From Engraulis encrasicolus (Eukaryota; Chordata; Actinopteri; Clupeiformes; Engraulidae), in assembly GCF_034702125.1 (NCBI RefSeq), contig NC_085869.1, positions 48,632,042-48,696,041 of the forward strand: a stretch of 64,000 nt of DNA. The letters run 5' to 3'. The translations under genes and the position numbers were made by a program. Below, piece by piece: positions 47,458-59,325 of the stretch; the first letter of the stretch is position 1, and each line of letters opens with the position of its first letter. The notes beneath the pieces are model-generated. The model made no database searches, was not told the origin of the DNA, and saw nothing but the letters and a program-made list of their open reading frames with translations.

Positions 47458-47819
47458 TAGGGATGCAAACGATTAATCGATTAATCAATGCATTAATCGA
47501 TTAAAAAACATTAATCGCAATTAATCGACAATTCAACTGACAAGAGACCCAGGTGAAATGGGCATGTGAAGAGTGTGTATGAAGAGGGGTGTGAATAGTG
47601 GGAATATTTAAATCACCTTTGGATTCAAGAATTGAAATAGAATTAATTTAAATGTGGTATTTCATCTCAATTTTTAATTACATTTTTTTGATTTAGTAGT
47701 TTTTTTTTCAAGAAATATTGAGATTTCGGGGGGGAAAGGCCGCTTATCAATTAATCGTAAGTCGTTCGATAAGACTATCAACTAATGATTAATGAATTAA
47801 TCGATAATTTGCATCCCTA
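47458..47819. mobile_element. hAT MITE (362 bp)
   Basis: TAGGGATGCAAACGATTAAT and its complement at the other end (ttgcatcccta) are bounded by a perfect 8-bp duplication GTATGTAT (47450-47457 and 47820-47827). The interior is rich in 'ttaatcgatt'. Confidence 0.92.
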
Positions 47820-47827
47820 GTATGTAT

Positions 47828-49735
47828 CACATGTGTCCATTTCCCACTTGCGATTTCCTTGTCCATCCTTCAGCATGCATGCAAGTGTCATATGCTAATG
47901 GACAGCTGAGATCCACATATTTCCAATGATGTTTATGTCATGTTGCTGCTGTGTGAGAAGCGGAGAAGTGCTTTTAAAAGTCGGTAAATACAATGTGTTT
48001 GTTACTGTGGGAATTTAGAGGCAATGATCGTCAAGATGAAAGTGCGTAAAAGGTGCGCGTGTAAAACAGACTTAATTGGTGACGGGAGAATTCCGTCCAA
48101 TATGAACAAAAACAGAACTGAGTCCTTTTGCTGTCAGTTCACTTTTTGGTCCACTTAAAGAGGTCTGAGTGTGGTTCACTTAAAGGGGACTAGGTGTGAA
48201 AATGCCCTTAGATGTCTGATATGGTTACTGGTATTAAATTGTCAAGGGATACTTCTACCTCAAGGGATTTCACAACTACATGCATTGCATACGGCAAATT
48301 ATGTTTTTCTCACACACTTTAAAGAAAGTCTGAACAGGAGAAGTCATTGTGATGTCGAGATGCTTGCCGTTTTGCCGGTTCTGTGTGTCTCATTTGGAAA
48401 TTGTCGCGTGATCTGCTTTTTGATCGGCATGTTTTTGCCCATACCGATCAGGCTATTTTTGGCCAATATCCACCAGCCGATTGGCAGTTGATTGATCGGT
48501 GCCACACTAAAAAGAGCAAAATCAATTATAACATTGATGTAAGTGTCTCTGTTGATAGAAAATCGTTTGAAATGAAATAACCCTTCTATAATGAAATTGT
48601 CGCATGTTGAGGGACTCTTTTCTCAGCAGCTACGGAATTTTACATTGCTCTAGTCATACTCACTTCAAAAGAGAATCGCCAGAGGCTTGTTATATCTAGC
48701 TTCTCTGCCTTTTTTTTATCAATGGACTGAAAACCAATGACATTGTACGATGGTAAATAAATTATTGTGCATAAACCACTTACAACCATGAATCTAGATG
48801 AGTACTGAAAGGTTTTTGCTAGTTAGCTCGAAAGATCCTGAGGTAACAATAATAATAATGCAGTAAACAAGTGAGTGTGGTAAACAAGTGAGTTTTACAA
48901 AAAAAGTGCATCATCTGGCTAGTCAACCATGGTTGTGGGACTGACATCGTTTGGGGATGTATGAATGCCGTCAACATTGGAAATGTGAATTACACCTAAA
49001 GAAGCATGCATGTCAACATGCACTGTGACTACAGAAGCAGATCATGATACTCTCCTTAGGATTTCATTCAAAACTCACACCCATCTATTTTAGCCAGGTG
49101 CAGACTCAAAATGTAAAATTTCAATGTAAAGAAAGGTTGTAACACACACCCATGACCTCCCTTTTAATCCCTTTCCATTTAGAAATGAAAAAATGAATGT
49201 AGTTGCTGCCAAAGGTGGTTCTACAAAGTCATAATGGGGTATTTATGTTACATCTTGAGGACAGAGATTAATTGAATACAATTTGGAATAAGGCTGTAAC
49301 ATAATAAAATGCGGAAAAAGTGAAGCGCTGTGAATACTTTCTGGATGCATTGTAATGTAATTAGCACATATAGGAAAGAGGGTTTTTTTTTTTACAAAAA
49401 TCTTCTGTTTTATGATGCATCAGATCTTCGTAATGTAGCTTCACTCTTCATTTTATTGAATTGACAGTTTACCTAATAGAGGGGTAGGACTTTTGCTCAC
49501 TGACTGACCTTAATTTTACTGTGAAATATCTTCCTTGTGGTGCAGCAAATAAGAGGATAATGTTTAGAAAGATAACAATTTTACACTAATCTATACATAT
49601 GGTTATTGATTGTTGGACTGGGGTGGCAAGACAGAATTTTGTTGTGAGGTGTTGTATGGGTGTTTTGAAACTCTCTTAACTTTTGTTCATAGTGGGGACA
49701 TATAAAATAATACATAAAAGCCTTTTTAAATTAAT
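47828..49735. other. No gene recognised
   Basis: 1.9 kb without a supportable gene. It includes 'gaagcgctgtgaatactttc' near 49322, which looks like a diverged Tc1-type end, but its partner is missing. Confidence 0.35.
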
Positions 49736-49737
49736 GT

Positions 49738-49743
49738 TTTATT
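49738..49743 (-). terminator. Polyadenylation signal of gM-5
   Basis: AATAAA on the minus strand, 42 bp past the stop codon. Confidence 0.8.
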
Positions 49744-49785
49744 CCAATCTTCTGACAACATATTTCAGGTTCAAGTTTCAAGTGC

Positions 49786-50740
49786 TTAGTGCATAGAGTC
49801 CGTGATACGCCTCATGCTACTGAATCTCATGTTGGGGTATCCCATGTTTCTCCAGCTTCTGTACTCTCCAGGAGGGAAGTAGTACTGTCTTCCTCTGTAG
49901 TGGGGCTGCTCATACATGAGCCAGTGACCATCCATCACGTGGCAAGACTGGCACTGGTTCATACGGTAGCGATCCATCATGCTGTCACAATCGTCCATAC
50001 ACTCATGCATCTGACCACCGAAGTTCTCCCTCTCGTAGATCCTCATTCTGTAGTTTCCTCTGTGCTGTAAGTACAAGTAGAAAGTAGGCTTGGTTACAAA
50101 CTAATCCTATGCACAACGTGCTTAATATACCTTAAACCAATTTTTCTAATCTGCACACATATTTTTTTGTTACCATGGGGATATGACGGCAGGAATGGAT
50201 AGAGTTGTTCCAACCCCACATGCTCATGTAGTCAGGGTACTCTCCCCTCCTCATGAAGTACTGGTTTCCCATGTAGTTGGACTGGTCGTACATCATCCAA
50301 CAGCCATTGTGCACCCTGAAGGAGCCGCAGCGGCTGAGGTAGGGGGAGAAATCAGCACTGTCTCCACTGCAGTCCCAGGAACGGCCCCCAAAGTTCCTGT
50401 CCTCGTAGAAGGTGATCTATATTCAGAGTAGAGTACACAGACATGAAATGTTGTTTTCTCCTGTACCTTGTAAACATTGTTAGTATAGGCCTACTGTAAC
50501 TTGTAGTGTACTACATGCTTATTGATTGTAATAAATTGTTTCTCTTTACTAGCTTTTAAATTGTTAGGCTATACACAGCAACTGAGATCACAAACCATTC
50601 ACCAAATTTACATATAATATTTTTTCAATGGGAACTTTTGTGCTAATATTTAACAAAATCACTCTCAATCATCAATAAGCACAAAATTCAAAGCAAGAGT
50701 CTAAAATGTAACTGTTTACAAGTCTTACCCTGCCCATCAT
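49786..50740 (-). CDS. crygm2d-like: Gamma-M crystallin gM-5 (M2-like), three exons
   Basis: Exons are 50729-50740 (MMGR), 50174-50416 and 49786-50064; introns are 312 and 109 bp. The product has 177 residues with four Greek keys ([43 protein letters not shown]), about 21 Met, 8 Cys and 6 Trp, ending ITDSMH. Exon 2 resembles gM-4 at silent sites and in FGGR, whereas intron 2, the ITDSM end and the 3' UTR resemble gM-3, so the gene looks mosaic. Its Maf site has lost the flanking bases that pair in the other genes, which may lower expression. The intron 1 acceptor is TATAG, weaker than its relatives. Coding is intact. Confidence 0.94.
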
Positions 50741-50794
50741 TTTGGCTGCTTATGTCTCAAACCTGGCTTGCCATTACCTTGCCACTCGGTCGCT

Positions 50795-50800
50795 TTTATA
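50795..50800 (-). promoter_or_regulatory. TATA box of gM-5
   Basis: TATAAA on the minus strand, 55 bp upstream of the first ATG. Confidence 0.8.
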
Positions 50801-50830
50801 CTCAACTTCATTCTTAACTATCTGTTGTAC

Positions 50831-50945
50831 CTTTGTTTCAATGCCATGAGTCATCACCTGAACAGTGTTGTAAAGGGCTGTTGTCCGAAGCAGAACCTAA
50901 AAGGGTATTATTTGGCAATGAATGCATTTAGAAATAATGAATGAA
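50831..50945 (-). promoter_or_regulatory. Lens regulatory module of gM-5, altered Maf site
   Basis: CTTTGTTTC lies at about 50831-50839. The Maf element reads GTGATGACTCAT (minus strand, 50846-50857): the TGATGACTCA core is kept but both outer bases differ from the CTGATGACTCAG of the other genes. The distal block ('gcagaacctaaaagggtatt', 'aatgaatgcatttagaaata') is well kept. Confidence 0.72.
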
Positions 50946-51055
50946 TTCTATACTGTGTGCTTTTTACACTCTAGAACAGCCATTCTCAAACTTCAGAGTA
51001 CCAAGGCCCACTTCGAAATGGGAAAACATTCTGGGGCCCACCAAACCCTATAGCC

Positions 51056-51112
51056 CAATATAATATAATATAATATAATATAATATAATATAATATAATA
51101 TAATATAATGGA
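51056..51112. repeat. (TAATA)n microsatellite
   Basis: About eleven copies of a TAATA pentamer, immediately followed by degenerate 'gaatgtaatagaatag' units. Confidence 0.9.
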
Positions 51113-51271
51113 ATGTAATAGAATAGAACAATATATTGTTATGCTGAATAATATGTTCTTTGCAGAATGTTGTGGCCACTGAGGGGCATTGGTAAGAATG
51201 CACACTTGAAGATGCTCAAAGGGGTTCTTGGGATCTTATCATTAATAGTAAATCAGTAATTACAAATAATC

Positions 51272-51650
51272 TCTAATAATAATAATAATAATAATAATAC
51301 ATTTTATTTTGAGCGCCTTTCAAGATACCCAAGGACACTTTACAATCAAAACAAATACATAACAGTAGAGAAAGTATAACAAAGCTTCAGTGAATTAACA
51401 ATAGGAGAGTAATTAAAATGCAAAAATAAAATAGAAATAAAAGTAACTTACAATAAAAATAAATGTTTTTAAAATAAGAAAAAAAGAAGTAGAATGCATT
51501 TGAAAATAAAATAAAAATGAGGGGGGAAAATAATATGTAAAGTAAAAAAATAGACTGATAATTAAAATAAGTGGAAGTGCCTGTCAGTGAAGTTAAAAAG
51601 CAGAAGAGAAAAGGTGTGTCTTTAGCTTAGATTTGAAATACTTGGGGAAT
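51272..51650 (-). mobile_element. LINE 3' UTR fragment
   Basis: A run of AAT repeats, then 'gagcgcctttcaagataccc' and 'aaggacactttacaatcaaa'. On the minus strand this is the typical 3' end of L2-like fish LINEs ('tgtccttgggtatcttgaaa'), ending in TTA repeats. No coding part. Confidence 0.65.
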
Positions 51651-52366
51651 AGACTAACATTTTAAACAATGAGATATCAATTTGAAACTTTCTCAGTAAT
51701 TTACTCTAGCAAAGTCAAAGATGTTATTGTATTGCAAGTTGTCTGAAGTCTGTCTGATTATTTAAAGCTTTATGAATCATGTCACCAGCCGACTTCCTGT
51801 ACCCCGGTTGTCACAACTCTGAATTCCATGACTCTATGGTTATCGCAACTATCTTGACGATCCCATAATACTACCATTTCATTTTGTATTCATGGTCTGG
51901 AGGTTGTTTGATCTGACGCGATTGCAGGAACCAGGAAGGACATTTTCAGAAAAATCAGGATTTCACTTTTAAATTGTTGAACAAACATGTCTGACGTCTA
52001 TCTATGGCGATGTAGGACCGTTTAACAGACATGTCTGACAGAACATCCTACCATAGGATAAAATTGCAATGTAGGACCGTTTGTCAAAACACCGGTGCAA
52101 ATCCTACCGGTCAACATCGCTCCACAGAAAACAGGTACCAGACATAGTGCAGAGCCAAGTCTCTTGGCGGAAGTACGTAGGATGGTGCGCGAGGCTATAT
52201 CGCAACAGGGGAACTGCATTTTTTGCAAACATGATTATAGGGGAGGGAGCTACAGAATTTGGGTTTTTCTTTGTCATAAACTATTTACGTCATTCCATGA
52301 CAGTTTAAGCAAAAACAACTTACTGACTGCATCTTAGTGCAGAGCCTTGTAATGGCTATGTCTTCA
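51651..52366. other. No gene recognised
   Basis: A short inverted-looking patch at 51990-52085 repeats 'tgtaggaccgttt' and 'acatgtctgac'. I see no supported gene. Confidence 0.35.
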
Positions 52367-52370
52367 CTCA

Positions 52371-52757
52371 AAGGATAACTTCTGCCAATTTCGACATGAA
52401 GTTGTAATGCTCACACTACCCAGGACTTGTCAGTACCTGAGAATTTTTTTTTTTCTTCTTCAGCCTTTTCCAAGATCCTGGTCATTGTAATGGGGGCAGG
52501 CGTTTGTTTACATTTCATAAAAACATTCCCAATAACATCCAAAAGGTTATGCAACATCAGCAGACAACTAGCAAACAGCTATACCTTTTGGGATAATATT
52601 TGGAGCAGGCCTATGTTAAGAAAGTTTTTAATGTAAACAAAGTCTGCCCCCATTAGAATAGCTCAAGGGCTGAGTCGAAAAATGCAGCATCACTTGATAC
52701 TGACAAGTCAAGGGTAGCGTGAGCGATACAACAGCATATTGAAATTGGCAGTTGTCC
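52371..52757. mobile_element. Kolobok-type palindromic MITE, copy 1
   Basis: Matches the cleaner copy at 58315-58724 throughout ('cactacccaggacttgtcag', 'gggggcaggcgtttgtttac', 'gtctgcccccattagaatag'). The flanks are CTCA at the left and TTAA at the right, the latter shared with the adjoining element. Confidence 0.65.
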
Positions 52758-53001
52758 TTAAAGGGTTTATGAAACGAAAACAAAGTAAAGGAATTGGACC
52801 ATTTCCAGGACAGATTCTGACAGTTCTAAGCCTTGTGAATAAAATGGGATATTGTCTGGGTGATATTTTGTCCTAAAAGTCATGTTAAAACGTTCCCAAA
52901 AAGTGTTATGTTCGTTTTTTTTGGTGACATGCAAATTTTATGCAAATGATATGCGTGACATAAAAGGGGGGAGTTCACCTTATTCCACCTTGTTCAGAGC
53001 A

Positions 53002-53630
53002 ATGGCGGCTAGTACCAAGCCAAAGCGCAGTGTCAAGCAGTGTGTTGCTGGAGGGCCGAACGGTGCCAGCTGCAAAAAAGGCTACTTGACAGAAGGAATA
53101 TCTTTGCACAAGTTCCCTTCTGTGAAGAATGATGGAACTGTGGCCAACTGTGAAGAAGGCTAAAACAAGGGCTCTGTGGATCCAATTCGTACGCAGGCAC
53201 CGGTGTGGCAGCTTTTGTGATATGCACCGGATTCTCATCCGCCCTGTAGGCTATCTGCTTGTTGGATAGACTGAGTAAAGTTAAGTATAGGGTACAGTTG
53301 GGCTAAATCAAATATGCCTGTGTAACAACAAGACTGATCTAATTCCAAAGTGTAGGCATAACATAAATGACAGCCCCAAAACATTTGCTGACCATATCGA
53401 AGATTGTGTAATCTCTGTTTATGTTGACATTCGCTTCCTGCCATAATACATTTGTCCCACATCGCTTGCCATAGCCTCGTACAAGCAGATGTACATGTGG
53501 ATGAGAATTCCGGTGCATATCACAAAAGCTGCCACACCGGCGTGGTTTTGAAGCAAGCTCTTGGTCACTGTTGTGCTCGGCACATTTCCACCCCTCGTGC
53601 TTCACCACAAATGTGGAGATCGCGGGCATG
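53002..53630 (+). pseudogene. Fragmented THAP-domain transposase remnant
   Basis: The first piece (ATG at 53002) reads 'SVKQCVAGGPNGASC' and 'GISLHKFPS', the N-terminal C-x-C half of a THAP finger. Another frame gives 'WIQFVRRHRCGSFCDMH'. The piece from 53571 gives 'CSAHFHPSCF' and 'VGLKRMLL', the C-x2-H-F end of the domain. The pieces lie in different frames and are separated by an inverted repeat, so no functional protein is made. Confidence 0.6.
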
Positions 53631-54348
53631 GTTGGACTGAAGAGAATGCTATTGTCTCAAGCAGTTCCAACAATTGACATCGCCGGCGTGCAGACTGAAA
53701 CTGCCCCTGTAACTGCTCGTGCACTGCTTTGCTTTAGGCTAAGTTTTACCTTGTCCATCTGCTTTGTATGTTGTTTTCAGGAAAGGGTAATGCACATTAC
53801 ATGCCAAACCGATGCAAATGCTCTCGGGATATGCACTTTTTGTTGATTGCCATTCAACTGGTCAATAAATTGGTTTTGGGATATCCGCGCTTCAGCCTCC
53901 GTGGTGCTCTCGGTCGAAGTCAGCCAACTCACAGACTGGGCTACTGCTTAGCGAATAAACGGAGATGCATATAGCGTAGGCCTACTTTTTTTCTCTCTTC
54001 TTCTTTTTTAGGATTTAGGGGCTGCTCCAACAGCCTATTACCTCCGTTTTTTCTCTAGTTGATAATAGTTTTGCATGTACATGCATTTCAATCACACTAT
54101 ATCGCGCAATTGAATCAAAATGTCCCCCCTTTGGCAACAAATACACACGCCATGTCATCTTGGGGTCATGGCAAAGCGCCCTTAGCAACCGTAACCATAA
54201 AGAAAACAAACTGTCAGGCTAGGTCAACAATCGTCACTTCGCCTGTCAGACATGTCACTTTCTGCAGATGTATCAGTGCCTCTGAAATAGATTTGTGCTG
54301 CTGTTTTTAGATGCGTCCAGCATCTCTATAACAGGGTCTGTCTGTCCG

Positions 54349-54441
54349 TCCGTCCGTCTGAAACGCTTTCATTAAATTGTTGTCCGTCTGAAACGCTTTC
54401 ATTAAATTGTTGTCTGTCTGAAACGCTTTCTTTAAATTGTT
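54349..54441. repeat. 30-bp tandem repeat, three units
   Basis: The unit is 'ccgtctgaaacgctttcatt' plus 'aaattgttgt', three times with two or three substitutions. It is preceded by a short 'gtctgtccgtccgtc' run. Confidence 0.85.
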
Positions 54442-55805
54442 CCTTCCTGTGGCCACAAGGCGGCAGACTTGCCATTTTGGACCGGAGCGAATGCGTGCAA
54501 GCATAGCCTTTCTATACTAAACCGGATGCTAACGTTGGCGAAAAGTAGCCTAGCTACAGGCTAACTGACAAACGTGAGGCCAACAACTCAGCCGATCGTG
54601 ATGTACGCCACAAATAGACCAATCGACCTCATATTTAGACACTACAATGTTGATTTCTGCCTTCGATTTTCATCAGTTAAGAAATCTAGCGTCGGATTAA
54701 CACATTATTAAGGTAGTAAAGCGAGTTGCCGCCATGTTTGTTTTCCAGAATCACCCGGGTAGAGAGCTCACGTGCAGCATTCTGGGTAATTGAGTTTCAC
54801 GTTATTAATGCACAAAATGCGTGTTTTTAAAAAAATGCAGTGAGTTTAAAAAATCAAACCAACTGCCATTTGGAAGGGCAATGGTGCTTTTCGTTGCGCT
54901 CAGAGAGAGTACAGAAGAGAACGCGTCTTTCGTAATTGCTTTGCAGTCGTGTGCATTTGATAAACTCTGGCACGGAAGTTCACTGCTTTGTGCCTTGACG
55001 GTGAAGCTGGTATTGAAAAAAAGTCCATAATTCACCTAAAGGGTCAACCCATAAGCGCATGATTCACCCAAACGGTTTTATTTATTTATTATTTGTCGAT
55101 GTTTAAATTCTTTCCCACATGCACATAATGCTGAAATGGCGTGATACTAAAGGTTGTTAGGCCTAATAAATGTCTGGTAATTTCTAATGTAACCTACTTC
55201 ATCTAGGCTATGTGAAATTTCAAATCATAGCCTATGGTTCTTTTCCAAATCCAAGAATGATGATAAGCTTATTATACCCTAAACTGCAAAAAATAAAGCC
55301 ATGTCTCGCCATTTTGCTGCCTTGCTGCCTGCCACAATATTTGGAGTGTCCATGATGACCAATAAACAAAAAGTACATCCTCGGGGGGCGTTGACAGGCT
55401 AGGAGGAGGCCAGGGGGCGTTTGGGGGGAAAAATGGCATAGTTGGAACTGGCATAGAGGGACGCATCTGTTGTCCGCCTGTCGGCCTTGTTTTTTCTCAT
55501 GAGGTTGGATGTGTGGTTTTTCGACACGCTGATGTTTGTATCAGAATTTTGGTTCCTTTATAAGATGTGGGTCCATCAAATGTGTGTTGTTTTCTCAGAT
55601 CGCCATACTAGCAAACCTGGGACTCTCCTCTTTGATGTCACAGCCCAGCTCATTAGTCACACCAAATTTCACAGAATTCACACTTTGAATTGCCATTTTC
55701 ACAAGTTCCTCCAGGATGATTGGGTTCAAAGTCACATCGATGCTATCAGAAAAAACAAGGCTTTAATGGGAATGACCGTTTGTTTTTGTTTCATAAACCC
55801 TTTAA

Positions 55806-56205
55806 ATCTGTTACTTAAGGCTCTCTGTACTGTCATAGCAATGTCCATGAACAGAACAATTCTAGTGAAATAATACCACGTTAAAACAAACCTTGTTCAT
55901 GTGCATTTTCCTGACTCGAAAAATGATTTTCCATTCGCATAGTGAACTGGCATGACACGCATCACCATGTGTTCAAGCACGTTCAAACAAGTGTTGGAAC
56001 TCTCGAACTAGGTCCAGTCGTAGTATCTATGGCCGCGTGGCTTTTCTGTACTGCATTAAAACTTCCATCTACTTGTAATGATCCATTTTACCACAAAACC
56101 ATCTCTTCCGAGCAAATTAACTTAATGCGACCAAACAACTTTAGAACGATATCACTGTTTTCCCATCACATGTCACACTAACTTCTTGATGTGCATCATG
56201 TAAAA
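55806..56205. other. No gene recognised
   Basis: Sequence to the right of the 3-kb Kolobok-like element. No supported feature. Confidence 0.35.
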
Positions 56206-56209
56206 GCTA

Positions 56210-56418
56210 ATCATCTTGTTGATGGAAAAAGCACTACAGTACACCACAGCACATACTACACACAACAAAATTGCATTCATGCCTCACACATGCAAGGAGG
56301 AAGCCCCAAACTGCACCCCAAGGGAGCACTAATGAGACGGTACCATGCTCAGGGTAAATCTATCAACCAACCTGGTGGGTCAGGAATCAAACTTGGATGA
56401 CCCATGACTGCCCTACAT
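56210..56418 (-). repeat. Old, diverged minus-strand copy of SINE family 1
   Basis: On the minus strand: 'gggcagtcatgggtcatcca' (head), 'acctggtt'-like segment, 'gagcatggtaccgtctcatt' and 'gcatgtgtgaggcatgaatg'. Clearly related to 3206-3525 but heavily diverged, so the family has both old and young members. Confidence 0.65.
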
Positions 56419-56871
56419 CAATATATACAGATTTATCAATGTGAATGTGATTGATGGCTATGTTGTAATTTGATGTCGGTTCTTAGTTAATGCAGTTTTG
56501 GATTTTCTTGATTGCAGCAGAGAGCAGTATTCCTGTTACGGAATTCTGCAGTTATAGCCTTTTATTGAACCTTAAATTGGACAGAAAAATTCCCTATACC
56601 AGGGGCGGCAAACTAAAAAAAAACAAACTGGAACCAAGTCGAGGGCTGAACTCAGTATTTATTTTTAAAAATTGACTAAAATTATGCGTACATGCCCTTA
56701 ATACTCATACAGTAGTTCAATTTCACGCACACTCTTTCCCATCCTATGTGGTAGGCCGAATGTGCCCTCATTGGTCGAATGTGCCCTCATTGGCCATGGC
56801 CCACTGCTGTCATGTACTAAATGACCACATTCCTGTGACGCACCAAATTTCATGTTCTAGTTACACTATAC

Positions 56872-57081
56872 CAGTGGTTCAGCTGCGACCCCCATTTTGG
56901 AAGAATATTTTCACGACCCAGGAAAGGTTACCATATTTATTACCCATACAAGTGAATTGAGCTACTAACTAATTTATGATATTATGTTAGCTGTTTACCT
57001 GTGGATTTTCCATTTATTATGTGAAGTTACTTTTCTCTGTGACCACCCTGCATTACCTCCCCATTTTGGAAACCACTTCGG
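56872..57081. mobile_element. Possible small hAT-like MITE
   Basis: 'cagtggttcagctgcgaccc' at the left and 'gggaaaccacttcgg'-like sequence at the right suggest the common fish CAGTGGTT element. The inverted repeat is poor and no clean target duplication was found. Confidence 0.35.
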
Positions 57082-57093
57082 TATACATTAGTG

Positions 57094-57822
57094 CAGGGGT
57101 GTCAAACGTACGGCCCGCGGGCCGTATCCGGCCCGCCAGAGGGTTCCTTCTGGCCCGGATGTAAAAAAAAAAAAAAATTGTTTTAAATTTATTTTTTTAT
57201 TTTTTTTCAATGAAATAACCGAAATGCGCAATTATGCCCGTCGGGGCAAAATCGAGACCTGCATGACATTAACCCAATGGTCCCTCTGTTATACTGTATA
57301 TATGTAGTAAAGTGCACATCACACTTCCATTATAAATGGTGAATTTGTACTGTAACAGGCATTTGATAAAGCTCATATATTATAGACCTCATATATAGAG
57401 ATAAAATGTTAACTTCTTATTCGTATTGCATTGGTATTGGTTGTAATTAAATAATAAATATAATTGGATTTGTATTGGTTCCTATTAAGCTGAAACTGGA
57501 AACGGGATGTTAGAATGCGTGAAAATGCAGGAAATTACATCTAAGAAATACAACATTTTCTGGGGGAAAACCCCCAGACCCCCTGCCAAAATGAACTGTC
57601 CCATATTTAACTCATTAATGAAGTCACGGAAATTTTGCATAGGATTATCAGTATTGCATTGCTTTCTACATATTCAACACACTTAAAACGTGATAGTACT
57701 GAACACTAATCCTCTGCTTTACGTTTTTTTTTTTTTTTTGCAATGATGTTACTAATGCGGCCTGCTTGAGGTCCACATGGGTTGTATGTGGCCCCCGGAC
57801 CAAAATGAGTTTGACACCCCTG
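57094..57822. mobile_element. Non-autonomous hAT element (729 bp)
   Basis: CAGGGGTGTCAAACGTACGG at the left and 'gagtttgacacccctg' at the right form inverted repeats. The 8-bp duplication CATTAGTG is perfect (57086-57093 and 57823-57830). No transposase. Confidence 0.92.
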
Positions 57823-57830
57823 CATTAGTG

Positions 57831-58310
57831 GTTTATCTGGGTCAACTATACAGCTTGAATGATCTTGCAGGCCGAATAAAATGACTCCACTGGCCAGATT
57901 TGGCCCTGTGTCTGAGTTTGAAATCCATGCTCTCTATATAGTTACCATCTTTCCTCACTGGATATTATTGGCATTCACCATAATCATTCACAACAATATA
58001 TCCATTCTAAACTACCGGTATGTACATTCCAGGAACATTTTGTGTTCCGTTAATGATGAGTGATTGATTAATATCCGATTTTGTAAGTCTACTCACTATT
58101 TCACTTTGTTTGGGAATTAAATGCGATACATTCTGCAGCACTTAAAACCCAGCAATATTGTCGGTCAAGGTCAGCTCAGATCAGACACAGGATTCGAAAT
58201 AACAGGGCTACCTAAGCCTATATAATAACATACCTCACACCCAAAGTCATTCATTTTTTCCCAGAAGTTGAGCGTGCCTTCTGACAAACTTACAGAATAA
58301 CATAAACATC
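57831..58310. other. No gene recognised
   Basis: Short unique-looking stretch between two DNA elements; nothing to support. Confidence 0.35.
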
Positions 58311-58314
58311 TTAA

Positions 58315-58724
58315 AGGGACAGTTTGGTCAATTTCAACATGCAGTTGTATTGTTCACGCTACCCTTGACTTGTCAGTACCTGGTGATGCCACATTTTTCG
58401 GCTCAGCCCTTTCCGAGATATGAGCAATTCTAATGGGGGCAGCATTTGTTTACATTTTTTAAAAATGAAACATAGGCCAACTCCAAATATTTTCCCAAAA
58501 GGTACTGCTGTTTGCTAGTTGTATGCTGATGTTTTGTAACCTTTTGGATGTTTTTGGGAATAAATAAAAATGGTTTTTTGAAATGTAAACAAAGAGCTGC
58601 CCCCATTACAATGACCAGGATCTCGGAAACGGCTGAAGAAGAAGAAAAAAAAATCTCAGGCACTGACAAGTCCAGGGTAGTGTGAGCATTACAACTGCAT
58701 GTTGAAATTGACCAAACTGTCCCT
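58315..58724. mobile_element. Kolobok-type palindromic MITE, copy 2 (410 bp)
   Basis: AAAGGGACAGTTTGGTCAAT-type ends (starting AGGGACAG at 58315) are repeated in inverse at 58702-58724. TTAA lies on both sides (58311-58314 and 58725-58728). The arms pair over most of their length, so a single strand could fold into a long hairpin. Confidence 0.85.
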
Positions 58725-58907
58725 TTAAAGACATAACAATAAGAACAATACAAATTAGACATAAAATGATAGATGGGTTTTTTATCGTCACTAATGATAA
58801 AACATTTGTTTTACATAGCACTTTTCATGCTACTCAAAGCTACTGTCTGACAGAGACCTTGTAAGTCCACTTTTCATGAATTCATTCATAATTTATTCAG
58901 CTATTAT

Positions 58908-59317
58908 TAGAGATGCACCGGTTCCGGATCCGGCAGGATAATAGGGTTTTTCACAGGATCCGGGTCCGGTAGGATCTTGAGCAGTGGATCCGGTATCCGG
59001 TAGGTTCCTAAAAATCAGGATCTGGTGCATCTCTACTTTTTACGTAGCCTAGGCTTTTCAGTCAGTCTTTCACAACCCCAATTGCTGCATGGAGTGAAAG
59101 CCCTTTGGAAGCAGCCGTTGCAGGCAGTGTGGCAGCAACCCAATGGGTCTAAAAAATAGTTTGAGCCAGCGTAATAAAAAGGGCCCACGTGTGCGAGTAG
59201 GCTATGTGTTTCAACCCTTTCGTAGGATCCGGTATCCTGTTTCGGATCCGGCAGGATCTTAAGCAGTGGATCCGGTATCCGGCAGGATCCTAAAAATCAG
59301 GATCCGGTGCATCTCTA
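58908..59317. mobile_element. hAT MITE rich in GGATCCGG (410 bp)
   Basis: TAGAGATGCACCGGTTCCGG at the left and 'ccggtgcatctcta' at the right are inverted repeats. The target duplication is GCTATTAT / GTTATTAT (7 of 8). The GGATCCGGNAGGATC unit is repeated about six times within. Confidence 0.85.
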
Positions 59318-59325
59318 GTTATTAT

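Larger units (their letters stand above)
52762..55801. mobile_element. Kolobok-like element (3.0 kb) with a broken THAP domain
   Basis: The ends AAGGGTTTATGAAAC and GTTTCATAAACCCT are perfect inverted repeats flanked by TTAA on both sides (52758-52761 and 55802-55805). Inside, a THAP-type zinc finger is recognisable in pieces (see 53002-53630). An inverted segment around 53190-53550 and a 30-bp tandem repeat at 54349-54441 show rearrangement. THAP domains are known from Kolobok and P-type transposases. No catalytic region is recognisable. Confidence 0.75.

Noticed and set aside
51056..51299. CRISPR-like regular repeats
   Set aside because: They are TAATA and AAT microsatellites in a vertebrate genome with no spacers.
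54307..54504. Repeat-containing peptide with NNLMKAFQTD units
   Set aside because: It is the translation of the 30-bp tandem repeat inside a transposon; no start context or homologue known to me.
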